Source: Tolypocladium sp. Sup5 PDA-1 (Eukaryota; Ascomycota; Sordariomycetes; Hypocreales; Ophiocordycipitaceae). Taken from it: a stretch of DNA of 64,000 nt. The notes below the pieces were generated by a model that did no database searches, had not been told where the DNA came from, and was given only the letters and a program-made list of their open reading frames with translations. Every line of letters starts with the position of its first letter. Position 1 is the stretch's first letter. Location: assembly GCA_000750105.3 (NCBI GenBank), contig JPHH03000008.1:682001-746000 (forward strand). The letters are read 5' to 3'. Positions 1 to 11,844 of this stretch are shown here, one piece after another. A program made the position numbers and the translations under genes.

Positions 1-975
1 GAGGTTCGCAGCATGTTGACGGCATCCATAACGGTGGATGAGTTCTGGTACATGGAGGTGTCCAACATCGGAGGGAAGGGAGGGAGAAACGAAGTACCCG
101 TCATGAGCAGGGCGTCGATGAACATGGGCTCACTGACCCCGAGAGCACGCATCGCCTTCTTCTTGGAGACGGCCGACACCGTCTTTGCATCCCAGTCAAA
201 GCTCCGGATAACCGAGTCCTTGACGGGATAGAGGAGAAGCTCCTGAGGGCCCATGACACCCGCACACTGGTCTGAGTCGACCAACTCGAAATACGCGAGC
301 TGTTTACGAGTTAGTGTCCACATTCTGCTGTCGCAGCCCGAGCCAAGGGACGCGAACCTGAGCACACGCGTTGTAGGGAGGGACCAGAAAGTGCAGGCCC
401 CGCTGCTTGAGGATGCCCTGAAGAAGGGGATAGAGGTTTCGAACGCAGAAGGCGCCTGTAATGTGCAAACTGGTCAGCAAGGCGGCATGGTAGAGAAAGC
501 ACTGCGAGTCGTACCAGGGTTGGCTCCAAAGGTAGCCACCGCTTGCTCGGCCTGCGATTGTGAGTAGAGGCTCCAGGCATCGTCCGTCTTCTGGTTCGCT
601 GCGCGTCGGCGGTTGAGAGACACATCATCTTGTCCGGTGATGGTCTGCCCGTCAAAGACGAAGAGTGGCACGATGCGGTTCTTGTCCCACAGATCCAGGT
701 TCTCGTTGATGTGGGATTGGATGCCAGTAAGGCCACCGAGGGCGGAGAGCAGGGGTTCATGGGCCGGCGGGGTGTCGAGCAGGTGGTTCAGGTAGTACGT
801 CGCATCCACGGCGATGGCGCAATCTTCCAGCTCGGCGATGTCGTATGTCCTGCAGCGACGGTCGAGGTCAGCGATAGTCTCTCGCTTCAGACGGAGAGTC
901 GAGGAGCACGAGGGCACGGGGTTGGGGGACAAGCATACGTCGCCTGGCCGTTGACCCAGGAATCCTCGATAAGGA
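1..975 (-). CDS. MKT1: MKT1-like post-transcriptional regulator, XPG-type N-terminal part (partial)
   Basis: Minus-strand exons read 975-939, 849-515, 455-358 and 299 down to the left edge, so the C-terminal part lies outside the window. Each junction has GT/AG ends and keeps the frame (for example donor GTATGC at 938, branch GCTGAC then CTGCAG before 849). The protein has the XPG/FEN1-fold signature of Mkt1: a run with ELEDCAIAVDATYYL, then LFVFDG, ANQKTDDAW and the LYPLLQGILK and LLLYPVKDSVIRS blocks. Known role in yeast: Mkt1 pairs with Pbp1 in mRNP control of translation, and fungal homologues lack confirmed nuclease activity. The first coding exon upstream of 975 was not located; it must end with one base of a split codon. 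Family assignment is firm, the 5' end is not. Confidence 0.85.
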
Positions 976-2397
976 CTGTTGGGAGAGGACATTAGCAATC
1001 TGGCCCATCTCGCAGACAAATAGATGCAGTCGACGGGCTGGTGAAGCTGTCGCGTCAAGCGCCAGGCAACTCGGAGCAAACGCCGGGCCCACACTGGTCG
1101 ACGAGGTGCCATTGAGCTTGCTGCTCAGCTCCGACGACTCCCCCAGAGGTCCCCAGCAGCTGGCGGAGCTGATCCTGAGCTGCCGTGGACGAGGCTGAAG
1201 CTCACGCGACTGTGCAGCAGCGCCAGCGTAGTGCGGCGATGAGTCGAACGACCACCAGAGCCAGCTCACGTTGGCCCCCGCCAGCTACGCCGCGACGGCC
1301 AGAAAAAAAGAGAGGAGCACTCACAAGGCATCTCGACCAAACTGTCGGCGACTCGGGCGCCACTTGTTCTTGGTGATTCGGTCGCGTGCTGGCCGCTCGG
1401 AGGAGTCGTGTGTTCAGGAGACGAGCCGCGTCTTCCCACCTCCCCCAGAGGGAAAAAAGGTGGCCAACGAAATCGCGTGTGGCTTCGCTGCTGCGCTGAC
1501 TTGCTTCAGGGTTCAACGAGGCGTCGCAGAGACGGGCATGGGAGACTGAGGACGGCTCGGGGTCGAAAAACAAAGAGGCAGAGGAAGCCCACGGAGAGGC
1601 TGCTTTGGAGGCCTGGACGAGGTCGCTCTGCGTGAGGTCGGGGGGGGGGGGCGTGGGCGAAGTTGCTGTCGGGCCACAAGAGCTGGCAGGTGTTTGTTGG
1701 CGAGGTTTCTCCTTCCCCAGCAGCAGGTGCTGGTAGCACACAGAGTAGGCGCAGCCACAGCGGCAGGAGCCTGGACCTCTTGCCGACCATGTAAGGTACG
1801 TACCCTCAGCCCGCTGTGGCTTGTGAACCCTGTGGCGGTGCGCGGGTCGTCGGTGATCCACCGCCGGTCTTGACTGATGGAGGGGCTCGCAGCTGTCAAA
1901 GAATCACGGTGCCAGGTGGAGGGGGTCCGATACAGGAAGTGCTTCGTGACAGCTTCGGGAGACTCCGATCCGTGACTGGTACGTGACTGATTTGAAATTG
2001 TCGTTGAGCAAAGGGCGTCAGGGTTTGCCGGCTACTCCTGCCGTAGGGCTTGTACGAAGTACGAAGTACGGACTCGGAGTGTTTACATACTCTAAATTGA
2101 TGCCATCGAATAATTAAAGCAACGGTTTGTCTTCTCGGCGTGAAGTTTACCAGCCGATTTGGTTTCAGGCCTCTGCAGTAGTAGGACACCGCGATGGCGT
2201 GGTGTAGGGCACAACAAGTAACCGTGATGTCAATTTCCGTCTGCCAAGATCAGCCATTTCAACTCATGAAATGCCCCATATCGCATCTTCATCCTCCCAT
2301 ATCGACCCCGTACCCCCCCTAAACCCCCACCCCCACCCTCAAGTTCCCAACTCAACTTCAACAACAGCTTTCCCACATCCCACTCCCATACTTCAAC
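976..2397. other. Intergenic region between divergent MKT1 and 2OG oxygenase
   Basis: About 1.4 kb without a supportable gene apart from the missing MKT1 first exon, which should lie in its left end. It holds a run of about 12 G at 1640-1651 and a TACGAAGTA tandem (2052-2072). The last 150 bases before 2398 are pyrimidine-rich with CCCCACCCC blocks, as expected for a fungal leader. Confidence 0.7.
2052..2072. repeat. TACGAAGTA tandem motif
   Basis: GTACGAAGTACGAAGTACGG: two overlapping copies of the near-palindrome TACGAAGTA. The same core recurs in many intergenic stretches of this window (see findings). Function unknown. Confidence 0.8.
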
Positions 2398-3683
2398 ATG
2401 GTAACCGCAGACATCCCCATCATTGACCTCGCGGGCGACGAGAACACTGTCGCCCGCCAGCTCGTTGCCGCCGCCGAGGACCACGGCTTCATCTACATCA
2501 AGAACCTCGGCAACGACATCCCAGCTGTCGCCGTCGATGAGGCCTTCACACTTGTAAGTGCCCAATTGGGCTATGTGCGCTCCATGTACTGATGCTTTTG
2601 TATGCGTAGTCCAAAAAATTATTCGACTCGCCGCTTGAGGAGAAGCAGAAATGCTCCATCCAGACGAACAACCGCGGGTGGTCGGGCATGCACACCGAGA
2701 CGCTAGACCCAAAGCACCAAAGAGTGAGCCTCTTCCATCAAAGGTCTTCTTAGTTTATGGATTGTCACTAACCTGGCTTCATAGGTCGGAGACTTTAAAG
2801 AGTGAGTGGCAATCTCAATGGTCTGGGACAAAGATCCGTCTAACCAATGTGTCAGAGCCTTCAACTTTGGCGAGTTCATCGACGGCAAGGCACAGCAGCC
2901 TATCCCCTCCACCATCGCCGCCGACGAGCCGCGCTTCAGCGCCTTTGCCGAATCGTGCCGCAAGCTCTGCCACAAGATCCTCTACCTGCTAGGCCTGGGC
3001 CTAGATGTAAGTTGCCATCTCCTCACAAACTCCAATCTTCCGAGGTTGTCTCATCGGCGTCGTTCCAGGTCGGCGAATTCTTCTCCTCCGCCCACTTCAC
3101 CTACCCCGGCGCCTCCGGCACCATCCTCCGCTTCCTGCGCTACCCGCCCGCCGACTCGACCGCCCACGCCGGCGACGACGTCCGCGCCGGCGCCCATTCC
3201 GACTACGGCTCTATCACGCTGCTCTTCCGCCTGAAAGGCCAGGCCGGCCTCGAGGTCCTTAAAAAGGACGGCACCACATGGGCCCCGGTCCCCGTCTGCC
3301 CGCCCGGCACGGAGGCCGACCCCAGCCCGCCCATCCTCGTCAACATCGGCGACCTGCTCTCGTACTGGACAAACGGCCTATTCCGCAGCACCGTACACAG
3401 GGTCGTCTTCCCGACGGACGGTGCTGGTGGTGGCGCTGTCGCTGGCGAGTCGAGCGCTGGGCCGAGGTACTCGATTGCCTTCTTCTGCCACCCCGTTGGC
3501 GAGACGCGGTTGGAGGCGGTGCCCAGCGAGCGGGTCAAGAACTATGTGTCTGTAGGGGAGACGCCGGATGTGAATCCGTACGCGGAGAGAAAGGTCATGA
3601 CGGCGGATGAGCACTTGTTTATGAGGCTAAAGGCCAGTTATGGAACGTTATACGATGACAAGGCTGAAAACCCTAAAGTATAA
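2398..3683 (+). CDS. 2-oxoglutarate/Fe(II)-dependent oxygenase (isopenicillin N synthase-like)
   Basis: Five exons: 2398-2553, 2610-2723, 2785-2801 (17 bases), 2856-3006 and 3069-3683; 350 residues, the normal size for the family. The N-terminal DIOX_N part starts IPIIDLAG and has DHGFIYIKN; the C-terminal 2OG-FeII_Oxy part has the metal triad HSD (His189, Asp191) and a second His at about residue 256 in VHRVVFP, followed by the RYS motif that binds the 2-oxoglutarate carboxylate. The core is complete, so an active soluble oxygenase is likely. The substrate cannot be told; there is no biosynthetic cluster beside it. It converges on the DNA ligase gene, with only 106 bases between the two stop codons. 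Introns were placed by GTAAGT/GTGAGC/GTGAGT donors and frame continuity. Confidence 0.9.
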
Positions 3684-3789
3684 GCCTTGTCGATGGTGCC
3701 TCTTTATTTCTTCAAGGCTTGGATGTTGTTCAATAAACGGCCTCATGCTTGCTGATCCAATACATGGGCATCTTCCACCCCCGTGGCTG

Positions 3790-6700
3790 TCACACCATCC
3801 CACAGTACCATCGCCGCCAAGGGTCATGAAACCCATCATAGTACTTTGTCGTAATGGTCTTGTCCTCCAAAACGGTCAGATATCTCAAGACCCGCCAGTC
3901 GTACACCGTTATCCAGTCCCGCTTCTGCCGTGACAGCTCTTTCCGAGCCTCTTCAATGCGGGCAATAAGGGCTTTCGTCTCAGATGACTCCTCCACGCTG
4001 TCGACGAGCAGAATCCTGTTCTGGCCCGACTGTGAGCCAGATAGATCTGCCTCTCCGTCCTTTCCCAATTCTAACCACTCGTCCACGAAGGTGGCAGTGT
4101 CATATATGCCATGGGACTTGAAAAGCGCGTTTGGCTCTGTTGCCTTGGTGAGCGATGCCGAGGATAGCAATATCGCAGAGCCAGCCAGATGGCATTGTTC
4201 GCCGGCATACGAGCAGCGTCCGTGTATGTTTCTTGGTGTCAATGTCGATCCCAATACCTTTCTCGAATATCCGGGCGGAGAAGATGGTATGCTCTCCTGA
4301 GAGCTCAGTACCGCTTCACCAGGCAGCTCTCTAGTCGTGTCATCGAGTATATCAGCCGGCTGTTGAGTAAGAACGCCATTCTGTGGACAAGAAGTATAGA
4401 TGTCCTCAATTGGCTCCGATGCCGCAGTTGGTTGGCCAGTTCTCGGCTGGTGCTCCGATTTCTGAGACTCAACGGCGAATGAGGTACAGGGTGTGACTGA
4501 GTGTTGTGACGCGTTGCCGTCAATGTCTCTCAGTGGTTTCCGAGCTCTGTTCTGAACTGGCGAAGACGAGAGAGGATCGGGCTCCAAAGACTTGCGTCGT
4601 TTGCGAGCTGGTGATGAGGTGACAGAAGACGGCGATGATCGCTTCTGCGGGCCAATACTCGCGTTCTTCTGCAGTGTTGTCTCCCGTGGTAGGGAAGATG
4701 TGGGAGGCATAATCAGCGGTACTGGTGGAATAGCAAATAGCATTGTCCCTCGCTCAGGGGCTCTGGACCTCTCAGGGCTCTCGCAAGCTCGTCCAGCTGA
4801 CCTGGCAGCAACAGGCGACATGCGCAAGTCCGAGCCGGATGTATTCTGTGTCGACTTCATTGGGGACGGCGTAGGCATAGTGGTCACCGTTAGTTGACTG
4901 ACTGCATCAACGGCCCGCCCTCTAGGATCCGCGCCTTCGAGCTTGGCAATCCAGGCGAGATTCTCTTGGCTGTCTTCCAATTCCGGAGCCGTCGTCGAGT
5001 CCTTTGCCATCTGCTGAAGCTCTGCAAACGAAACTGTATCAGAAAAGTCGCGATCGAAATGGATCTTCGACACCATCGGAAACCTCGGCGTCCAGAAACC
5101 AGTGTTCCCTGGTTTGTCGAAGCTAAAGCATCTCAGATCGAAGACGAGAGGACTCTCAAAGGCAACGGACAATGGTGTGGTTGTCTCAATCCCTCTTGGA
5201 AGCTTCAGCCTGGTCGAATTGTTCTCGGGCAGCGGAACGGGCACTGGGTTGCCGAACGATATCAAGGTTTTGAGCTGCGTCTCGTTCAGCTCCACGACGC
5301 TGACGACGGTAAACTCTGGTTTCGCATTCCACCGCTTGACTTGTTCCCTGTTGTCGAGGCAGCCGACGTAGAAGTGCGTCCATTTCAGATTGGGAATCCC
5401 GTAGCACCTTGCTTTCGCGGCGTTGAACCCAGCCCCAACGACGGCAAAGTCTCCCACGTCACCAAAATTGCCGATGTACTCCTTTTTGAGCTTGATGCAG
5501 CGTCCCGAAAAAGGTCGGTCGTTGTTGTGGAAGTTGAAATAGGGGTCGTCTGGCTTCAGCACCAACCCCTCGCCCTTTTCCATGATTACTCTGGCGAAGG
5601 CGTTTCGCAAGTCCGAGACCGCGTAGCCATGCCCAAAGTCAATGGTCTGCCTTGGGACCAACTCGGCTCGCCCTTTGTCGCAGTGGACGGTCTGCTCGAG
5701 AACCTTGAATCTCTCGGAATGGCGGACGTCCAAGAGCGACTGGTCGTCGAGGAGTAAAATATCATAATACACTATCATTAAATTCTCATACGGTTTCGGT
5801 CTTGTCCAGTCAGCCGCTGTCAGTACAATGGGATTGTAAAGCAACCTACGGGGTGTCCTCTTCCGTGTTCATAAAGCGGCCTCTACGTGCCACGTGATTC
5901 CTGATCCTATGGAATGGGAGAATCTTGTTTTCCTGCACCAGTTAGCTTAGTATCCAACGCGTCAGCCCTCGAGATGAGCACTCACCAAGTCACTGTATAC
6001 AACCAGTTCGCCTTCCAAAATGCACCTTTTACGAATTTTTGAGCCAGGTAGGCCCAATTTTAGCGATTTCAATATGGCCCTGGACGCAGAGTCAGCACGA
6101 TATCGGGACTCCTGCTCGGGATGCCGTACCCTCGCAGGCCCTGCCTGTCTTCCGTGCTGTCCTTTCCGCTCTTTGAAAAGATCTGGATTCGGGGAGGGTC
6201 GTTGGCGGCGTCCACGTGAATCTGGCAATATTCACCGTCAATCTTGTTCTCGACGCTCATACGACCGTGACCCATGTCGACACAGTGCTTCATGCTTCGA
6301 GCCTTGAACCAGTTCTGCCTCCCTACTTTGATTCCAAGTTGCGGCTTGACCGATGCAAGCACCCTGCCGCTTATCGGGGCTGCGCGCACGGAATTGGGGA
6401 GCATCTTCCCCTTTGCGTCCTGGATGATCTTGATGGCCGCAGCAAAGTCATCTTGAATCTTCAATATGGATGGCAAAACGGGGTTGCAACAGCGATAGAC
6501 GAGAATCGAGTCGAGAATGAGCGGTTGGTAGTCTTTGAGGACCAACCTGGTGAACCACTTGGCCTCCCTCGCGCTCAGCCGCCGGTAGACTTCTTCCAGG
6601 TCGCCCCTATTGCGCTGCGTTAAAGTCGCCTGCGAGCTGCGGATAGCGGGTGAGCTCCATCTGATCTTTGATGCCAGGCTGTGTAAGATGCCGTCAATCT

Positions 6701-7129
6701 CTTCCACGGTGACTCGGTACTTGTCGCTGTATGAGGGATTCGGCTGACAAGGGCATCAGCTCAGCGCTTAAAAGTCGGGGGCGTGCGACTAACAGTGACG
6801 GTTAGAATGCGCTCGACGCAGTCGGCCAAGTCCAATCCTAGACCGGCCTGCTTGTATCTCGCGAGTTCGGGAATGCGAGACGCTCCGAGAATCAGGGCTC
6901 GGCCGACGATCTTCTCCAGGCTGGCCGCCTGTATGCAGTACACCCGGTCCGTCCTCTTCTCCGGCAGCAGGGTCGACAGCAAAGCAGATAGGCTGGTGTC
7001 GTGCGCATCGATCCGGCCGCGATGTCGCGCAAACCAATCGACGACGGCCTCTTTATCCGGCCTGCGGACGAGGCAGAGCCTGTGGCACTCGTCCAGCAGA
7101 TCGCAGACGAGGGCAAATGGAAGAGGCAT
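3790..7129 (-). CDS. ATP-dependent DNA ligase, LIG4-like paralogue
   Basis: Five exons on the minus strand: 7129-6794, 6743-6130, 6079-5986, 5932-5850 and 5800-3790; 1045 residues. The N-terminal DNA-binding part is about residues 1-230. Ligase motif I is ENKIDGE with the AMP-accepting lysine at about residue 279, followed by a FSKSGKDST block, motif III ILEGELVVY, motif IV EGLVLK and motif V IKLKKEY, then an OB-fold region. Residues from about 600 are low-complexity and rich in Ser/Pro, ending in a roughly 100-residue segment (TFVDEWLELG ... VYDWRVLRYL) that could be a degenerate BRCT. It resembles DNA ligase IV in the core but lacks an obvious tandem BRCT/XRCC4-binding tail, so I call it a LIG4-like paralogue rather than LIG4. 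Function in end joining is inference. Confidence 0.85.
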
Positions 7130-8692
7130 TGCGCTGCTGAGCAAGCGAAGCCATGGCACAGCGAAGTCTGAGCGAGCAATGAAAGATGAAGAATTAGAAC
7201 ATTTCCGCAAGGGAGACACAGGTTTTAAGACGACGTCGCACCAAGTCCAGCCTGAACGACGGTGGGACGGAGGATCATGCAGGCAACAGGACCGGAGCGG
7301 CTGCGTGGCGGAGGTCGCGAGACGATCCAGGCGACCGTGGTCCAGGCAGAGTCATCCAATTGTGCCTGACAGCCATGGTGTCGTGAGGCCAAAGCTTGCC
7401 AGTCGCCTAATAAAGCAGACACCGCGTCGAGCGGATCCTCAGTAGGGCGCACGCGACCTCGACGGGAAGTCACATGAGCAGGCAGACTATGCAGAGGAGC
7501 GCAGCGAAAGACGTCCCGCAGCTTGCACGTGACGAGCAGCCAGGAAAGTGCAGATGCAACGCCAAAATACATACAAAAGTAGCACCTCGAAACTCCCCGC
7601 GGCCGTGATTGGCCGCTAATTTCAGCGGGAAATTGGGGTCAAGCAAGCTCCCCAGCCCAGCTCCACAGCTTACGACGAGACGACAAGGGAGCACGATGGA
7701 GAGTGGAGCGCGATCAGGAAGGAGAGAGCTGACCGCTGCTGAAGCCTCCTGCGATAACAGCCGGTTGCTGCAGTTGCGAGCTGCACCCTACAGGCGTCGA
7801 CCGCCATCGAGCAACTCCACCCCCGAACCCCTGAGAACTGAGCGCGATCCACTGGTTGTCGGGGTCAACCGTGCAGGAAGCGGGTTTCATCGCCGCAGGT
7901 GTGGTAAACATTGGCTGCACTCGGGAAGCGTCGTGTAATCGCGCAAGCTTGGGCGTCGTCAGTGGCGAGCTGGAATATAAACAAACCGCATCTCGTGGCC
8001 GCTCCTCTGAGACACTTCACCCTCACGGCGCCAGCCAAAAACACAGCCACGCGAGACACGAACCGCGGCTCAGACTCTCAGTCCACATCTCGTCAAGTCA
8101 AGATCGCTTCCATCCATCCATCCATCCATCCATCCGCCTCACCGTCCCTCGCTGGGCGCGCCACTCACTGTTGCTTCTGCGCTCGCTCCCGTTGCCCTGC
8201 TCGCCCTCCACCGCAATCACTGGCGCAGCGCCTGTTATCCACCACGGCCACCATCATCACCACCACCCCCGGTCACCTCACCGATCCCCAGCAGCCCAAT
8301 GTCCTGCCGTCGTCCAATGGTCCTCGGTTGCTGAGACGCGCTGCGCACTCCCGCGCACCGTCCCACCGTCCGCTACGGACCGCTAATAACGCTGCCCCTT
8401 CTGTGCCTGGCTGGCCGATGATGAGCACCAACGGCTGCTCCTCTCCTTCACTCACTCCCTCATGACGGGTTTCCTCCTGCGACTTTGCGCCGTCGACCGT
8501 TGTTCACTCCTTGTCTCCCATGACTATCGCCATCTGACCCAGGCCCACCACAAAGCGCTCGCCGCCAGAGCCGCATCCGCTGCCCGTCTGCGGCGCCGCA
8601 GAGCCACCGGGGCTCCATCCGCTCATTCCCAGAAGCGCCGTCGACTTCACGGCAGCCACTCGTTTCGCAAGCTCCTACACAGGCGCCTGGAT
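7130..8692. other. Intergenic region between ligase and DUF4048 gene
   Basis: Divergent promoter region of 1.56 kb. No supportable gene. The right half is pyrimidine-rich and contains a (CATC)n microsatellite near 8110-8135. An ATG at 8462 is in frame with the following gene and could give an N-terminally extended product. Confidence 0.65.
8110..8135 (+). repeat. (CATC)6 microsatellite
   Basis: About six perfect copies of the tetranucleotide CATC in the probable leader or promoter of the DUF4048 gene. Confidence 0.9.
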
Positions 8693-10289
8693 ATGGCCTC
8701 GCACCAGGAGATTCGTCGGCGGTCCTCAGCCGCTGACCGCACTCCTTTCGAGTCGACCATCACCGCCATGGCCACGGCCAACACGTTCTCTCTACCCCCT
8801 GACCTCGCCCGGGCTCACCGCGAGAGGAAGCCCCAGGACAGCAGGACGCACCACAACAACGGCAATGACGCGGAGGTTATGCCGCCGCCTCCTCTGCCAT
8901 CGCAAGGCGGCCCCAGTGCGCGACACTCGCGCTCCGACTCTGCGGCCTCCCGCATCACCAACCGCCTCTCTCTGACGCTCCCAATTGCGCCGCCCACGAG
9001 CGATCCGTCACGGCCGGCCCCCATGTCGGCAACCACGTCGTCCATTCCCCCAACGCCCGTCGAGACATCGACCGTCACCTCGCCTTCTGATGCCAGCGAG
9101 TTCATAATAGCAATCGCCGCACAGGAGCGCCGGGTACTGGAGCTACGGGAGGAATTGGTTCGAGCGGAGGCAGATCTGGTCGCACTGAAGAAGCAGTGGA
9201 CCTCCAAGGAGCCTTATCACAAGAGAGGTGCCAGCGCCCACGTCGATTTGCAAAGAAACGTTACCCCTGGCGCCATTGACGACGATACCGCCGCGTCACG
9301 TCGCAGCGTTGAATTGGACCGCAGAAAGCTTCTGCTGCAGAACCAAAACCAAGGCACGCCCACGCAAAATCGCCGGAGGGTTTTGCGTGGCGGCCACACC
9401 CGTACTCTGTCTCTTCTCTCGCCGGCGAGGACGAATTCAGAGTTTTCTGTTCACGAGGACAACGGCCAGGAGGAGATTAAGCTCCCACCGCTGGATCGGA
9501 GGACGGCCCAGCTCACCAACCCTGCGTTGTCGAAGCGGGCGTCGTGGCAACCGCGGTCCGCGCAAAACTCTCCCGTGCCGCAGCTCGTCGAGGACTTTAA
9601 GCTGGGACTCCGGGCATTCGTGGAGGACATCCGTCAAATAACAGTCGGGGATGAACCGATCACGGGCCGAGGAACGCCGGCGCATCAGTATGGGGGCGCG
9701 ATCAACAGAGGGACGCCAGGGGATCCGGATAAGCCCAGGAGCGGCCATGCGGCGCGATTGAAGGTCAGCACCGCATCGGACTCTCCAAACTCGGGCACAT
9801 CAACTCCAACACCAGCCAGCAAGAGCCTCGCCCCTTCGCTGGAAAAGCCAAAGCCCACAAAGAGTAAACACTTTTCCTGGACACCTCTCGGATTCGACTC
9901 TCTGGATGACAGCGACTGGTCCAACTGGGAGTCACCGGGACCTTCAAAGTCGCCTAGGTGGAGCGGCTCGACCGTCAACAGCGCAGGATTGGAGGATATC
10001 GCGTCGATCCCGGAAGCCGGGGAGGAGAGCATTACGCCTTTGTACGTGTTGTGGCATGAATGGGACAAAAAGGTTCCTTGGCTAATACCCCGTGTACAGT
10101 AAGACGAAGTCGTCGACAGTCGAGACGCCGATCCTGTCTCCCAAACTCGAGGAGATTCTGCCCAGCGTGGTCAACAGGCTGTCGCCGCTGTCGCCGAGCA
10201 ACCTCAAGCGGACAGCCAACAGCCTGATGGACGAGTGGGAGAAGTCGCTGGTGACGCCAGAGGCCACCGATAAAGAAAATAAAGCATAG
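8693..10289 (+). CDS. DUF4048 family protein of unknown function
   Basis: Two exons, 8693-10041 and 10100-10289, donor GTACGT and acceptor GTACAG, joined in frame; 512 residues. I recognise the DUF4048 pattern: RLSLTLPIAPP followed by a short coiled-coil block (AAQERRVLELREEL) near residues 145-170. The rest is Ser/Thr/Pro/Arg-rich and probably disordered, with serine-proline sites that suggest phosphorylation. The C-terminal exon ends in a conserved-looking helix with LSPSNLKRTANSLMDEWEKSL. No signal peptide or membrane segment. The start MASHQE is chosen because the block upstream (from ATG 8462, 77 residues) is arginine-rich and unlike the family, although it is in frame and open. Molecular role unknown; fungal-specific. 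Confidence 0.8.
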
Positions 10290-11844
10290 ACGACATACTG
10301 AGTATTTCACGGCGCTTCGGGCGGGATACGTGCGATATGAATGAGGGCTCGAATATTCGGCAGTACCCAGACGACACGACAACGAGGATTTGGCACGACT
10401 TGTATGATCGGATATCGCTCGACGTGGATGGAGCCAAGGAGCCCGTCGAAGCTGGGGGACCCAGGTTTGGATGGTTGCCATCTTGGAGTCGTCTCGGCTG
10501 TGGAGCCGCACGCGATGAGCCGACTGCGTCTGTTGCATCTGAAATGTAAAGATACGAATGATGATGAATACACGTGGCACGAATGCACTTATGAGGCTCT
10601 CTCTCTGGCTTTATCCTGACTGTTGGTGATTGCATGGGAGCCTTTGGCTGGGCTCGCACGGCGTTGACTCGAAATGACAACTGATGTTTCTCTGACACTC
10701 CGGACTGCGGACTGCGGACTGCGGACTGGGCGAACCCCCGAGTCATCAGCGAGGTTCCCGTCCGGGCCCAGGTCATCATCTCGTGTCGTCAACACGTTAC
10801 GACGTCCCTGCATGAAACCGATTGCGAGGACCTGGCCCAGGCCCGGCCGCACATCGTCGATGCATTACGCATCACGCCGGAACAAGGAGCATTGAACTCA
10901 CCGATCCTTGATTCACTCTTCCCTGTCCACAGCCAGCATCGTGAACCCCCACTGGCATGACCGCATCGTCGGCGGCCAATGCTCCAACGAGATCTCAGGT
11001 GGGCGTTGCGCTAAGGTAGTCGGTCACGGCCGTGGCCGCATCAGTCGCCCCGCGAAGCAAAAGCGAATGCGAGCCTGCCGCAATTCCGGACGGGGCCAGC
11101 ACTAATAATACTAGCCAGCCTATTCGACTGCCGCCACCTGCAGCAGCAACCCCCCCTGCCAGACAACCGTAGGAATCGCGTTTTGGGGGCTCGCTTTCGG
11201 TTTGGAGTTTGGGGGGACGCATTAGCTGACGAGTCGACGGGTCGATTGTCTGCCTTTTCTGATTCGGGCTCAGTATGCAGGCGTGGGAATCGGGCTGGCC
11301 TTGAAAACCCGCGGCAGGATTGGGCAGGGGCTTGGTGGCTTACGAAGTAAGTTGTGACGTTTTGAACGTGTCGGTGGCGGGATGATGAGGAACGGGGGCT
11401 GGGGGTGTATATGGCCATGGCTGCAGATAAATAGGATGGGTTGCGCCCTGTAAGCTGGATCATGTTCCAGCAATTGGAGGTGTTCAACATTCAAAGTCCC
11501 GGGCCTTTAACATCGCTTCAAAGCTACACTCCTCCGTCCGAGTTACAACTTTGAACCATCTTGTTGGTTCTAGCCCTCTACCACTGCTACACCTTCACCT
11601 ACAGTCGGCTTCCTCCACCACATCGGGAACCCTCCGTCACGACGCGAGCTACCCGAACGGCTCCCGACAAATTGTCTTACACGCAAAGGCCTATTCGGCG
11701 CGGATTTATACCCTCAAAGAGGATTTACATATCGTCTGTTGCGGTTCTGTTGGAAACTCCGGTCATACGAGCCTGGCCTTGACAACTCTTCGACAGCCCG
11801 CTCACCGAGAGGACAACCATCTGAACCACATCTCAACCGACATC
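10290..11844. other. Intergenic region upstream of DUF4188 gene
   Basis: About 1.55 kb with no supportable gene. Holds a short tandem repeat at 10701-10728 and one TACGAAGTA core at 11341-11349. The last 300 bases are pyrimidine-rich leader-like sequence. Confidence 0.65.
10701..10728 (+). repeat. 8-base tandem repeat CGGACTGC
   Basis: Nearly four perfect head-to-tail copies of CGGACTGC in intergenic DNA 3' of the DUF4048 gene. Confidence 0.9.
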
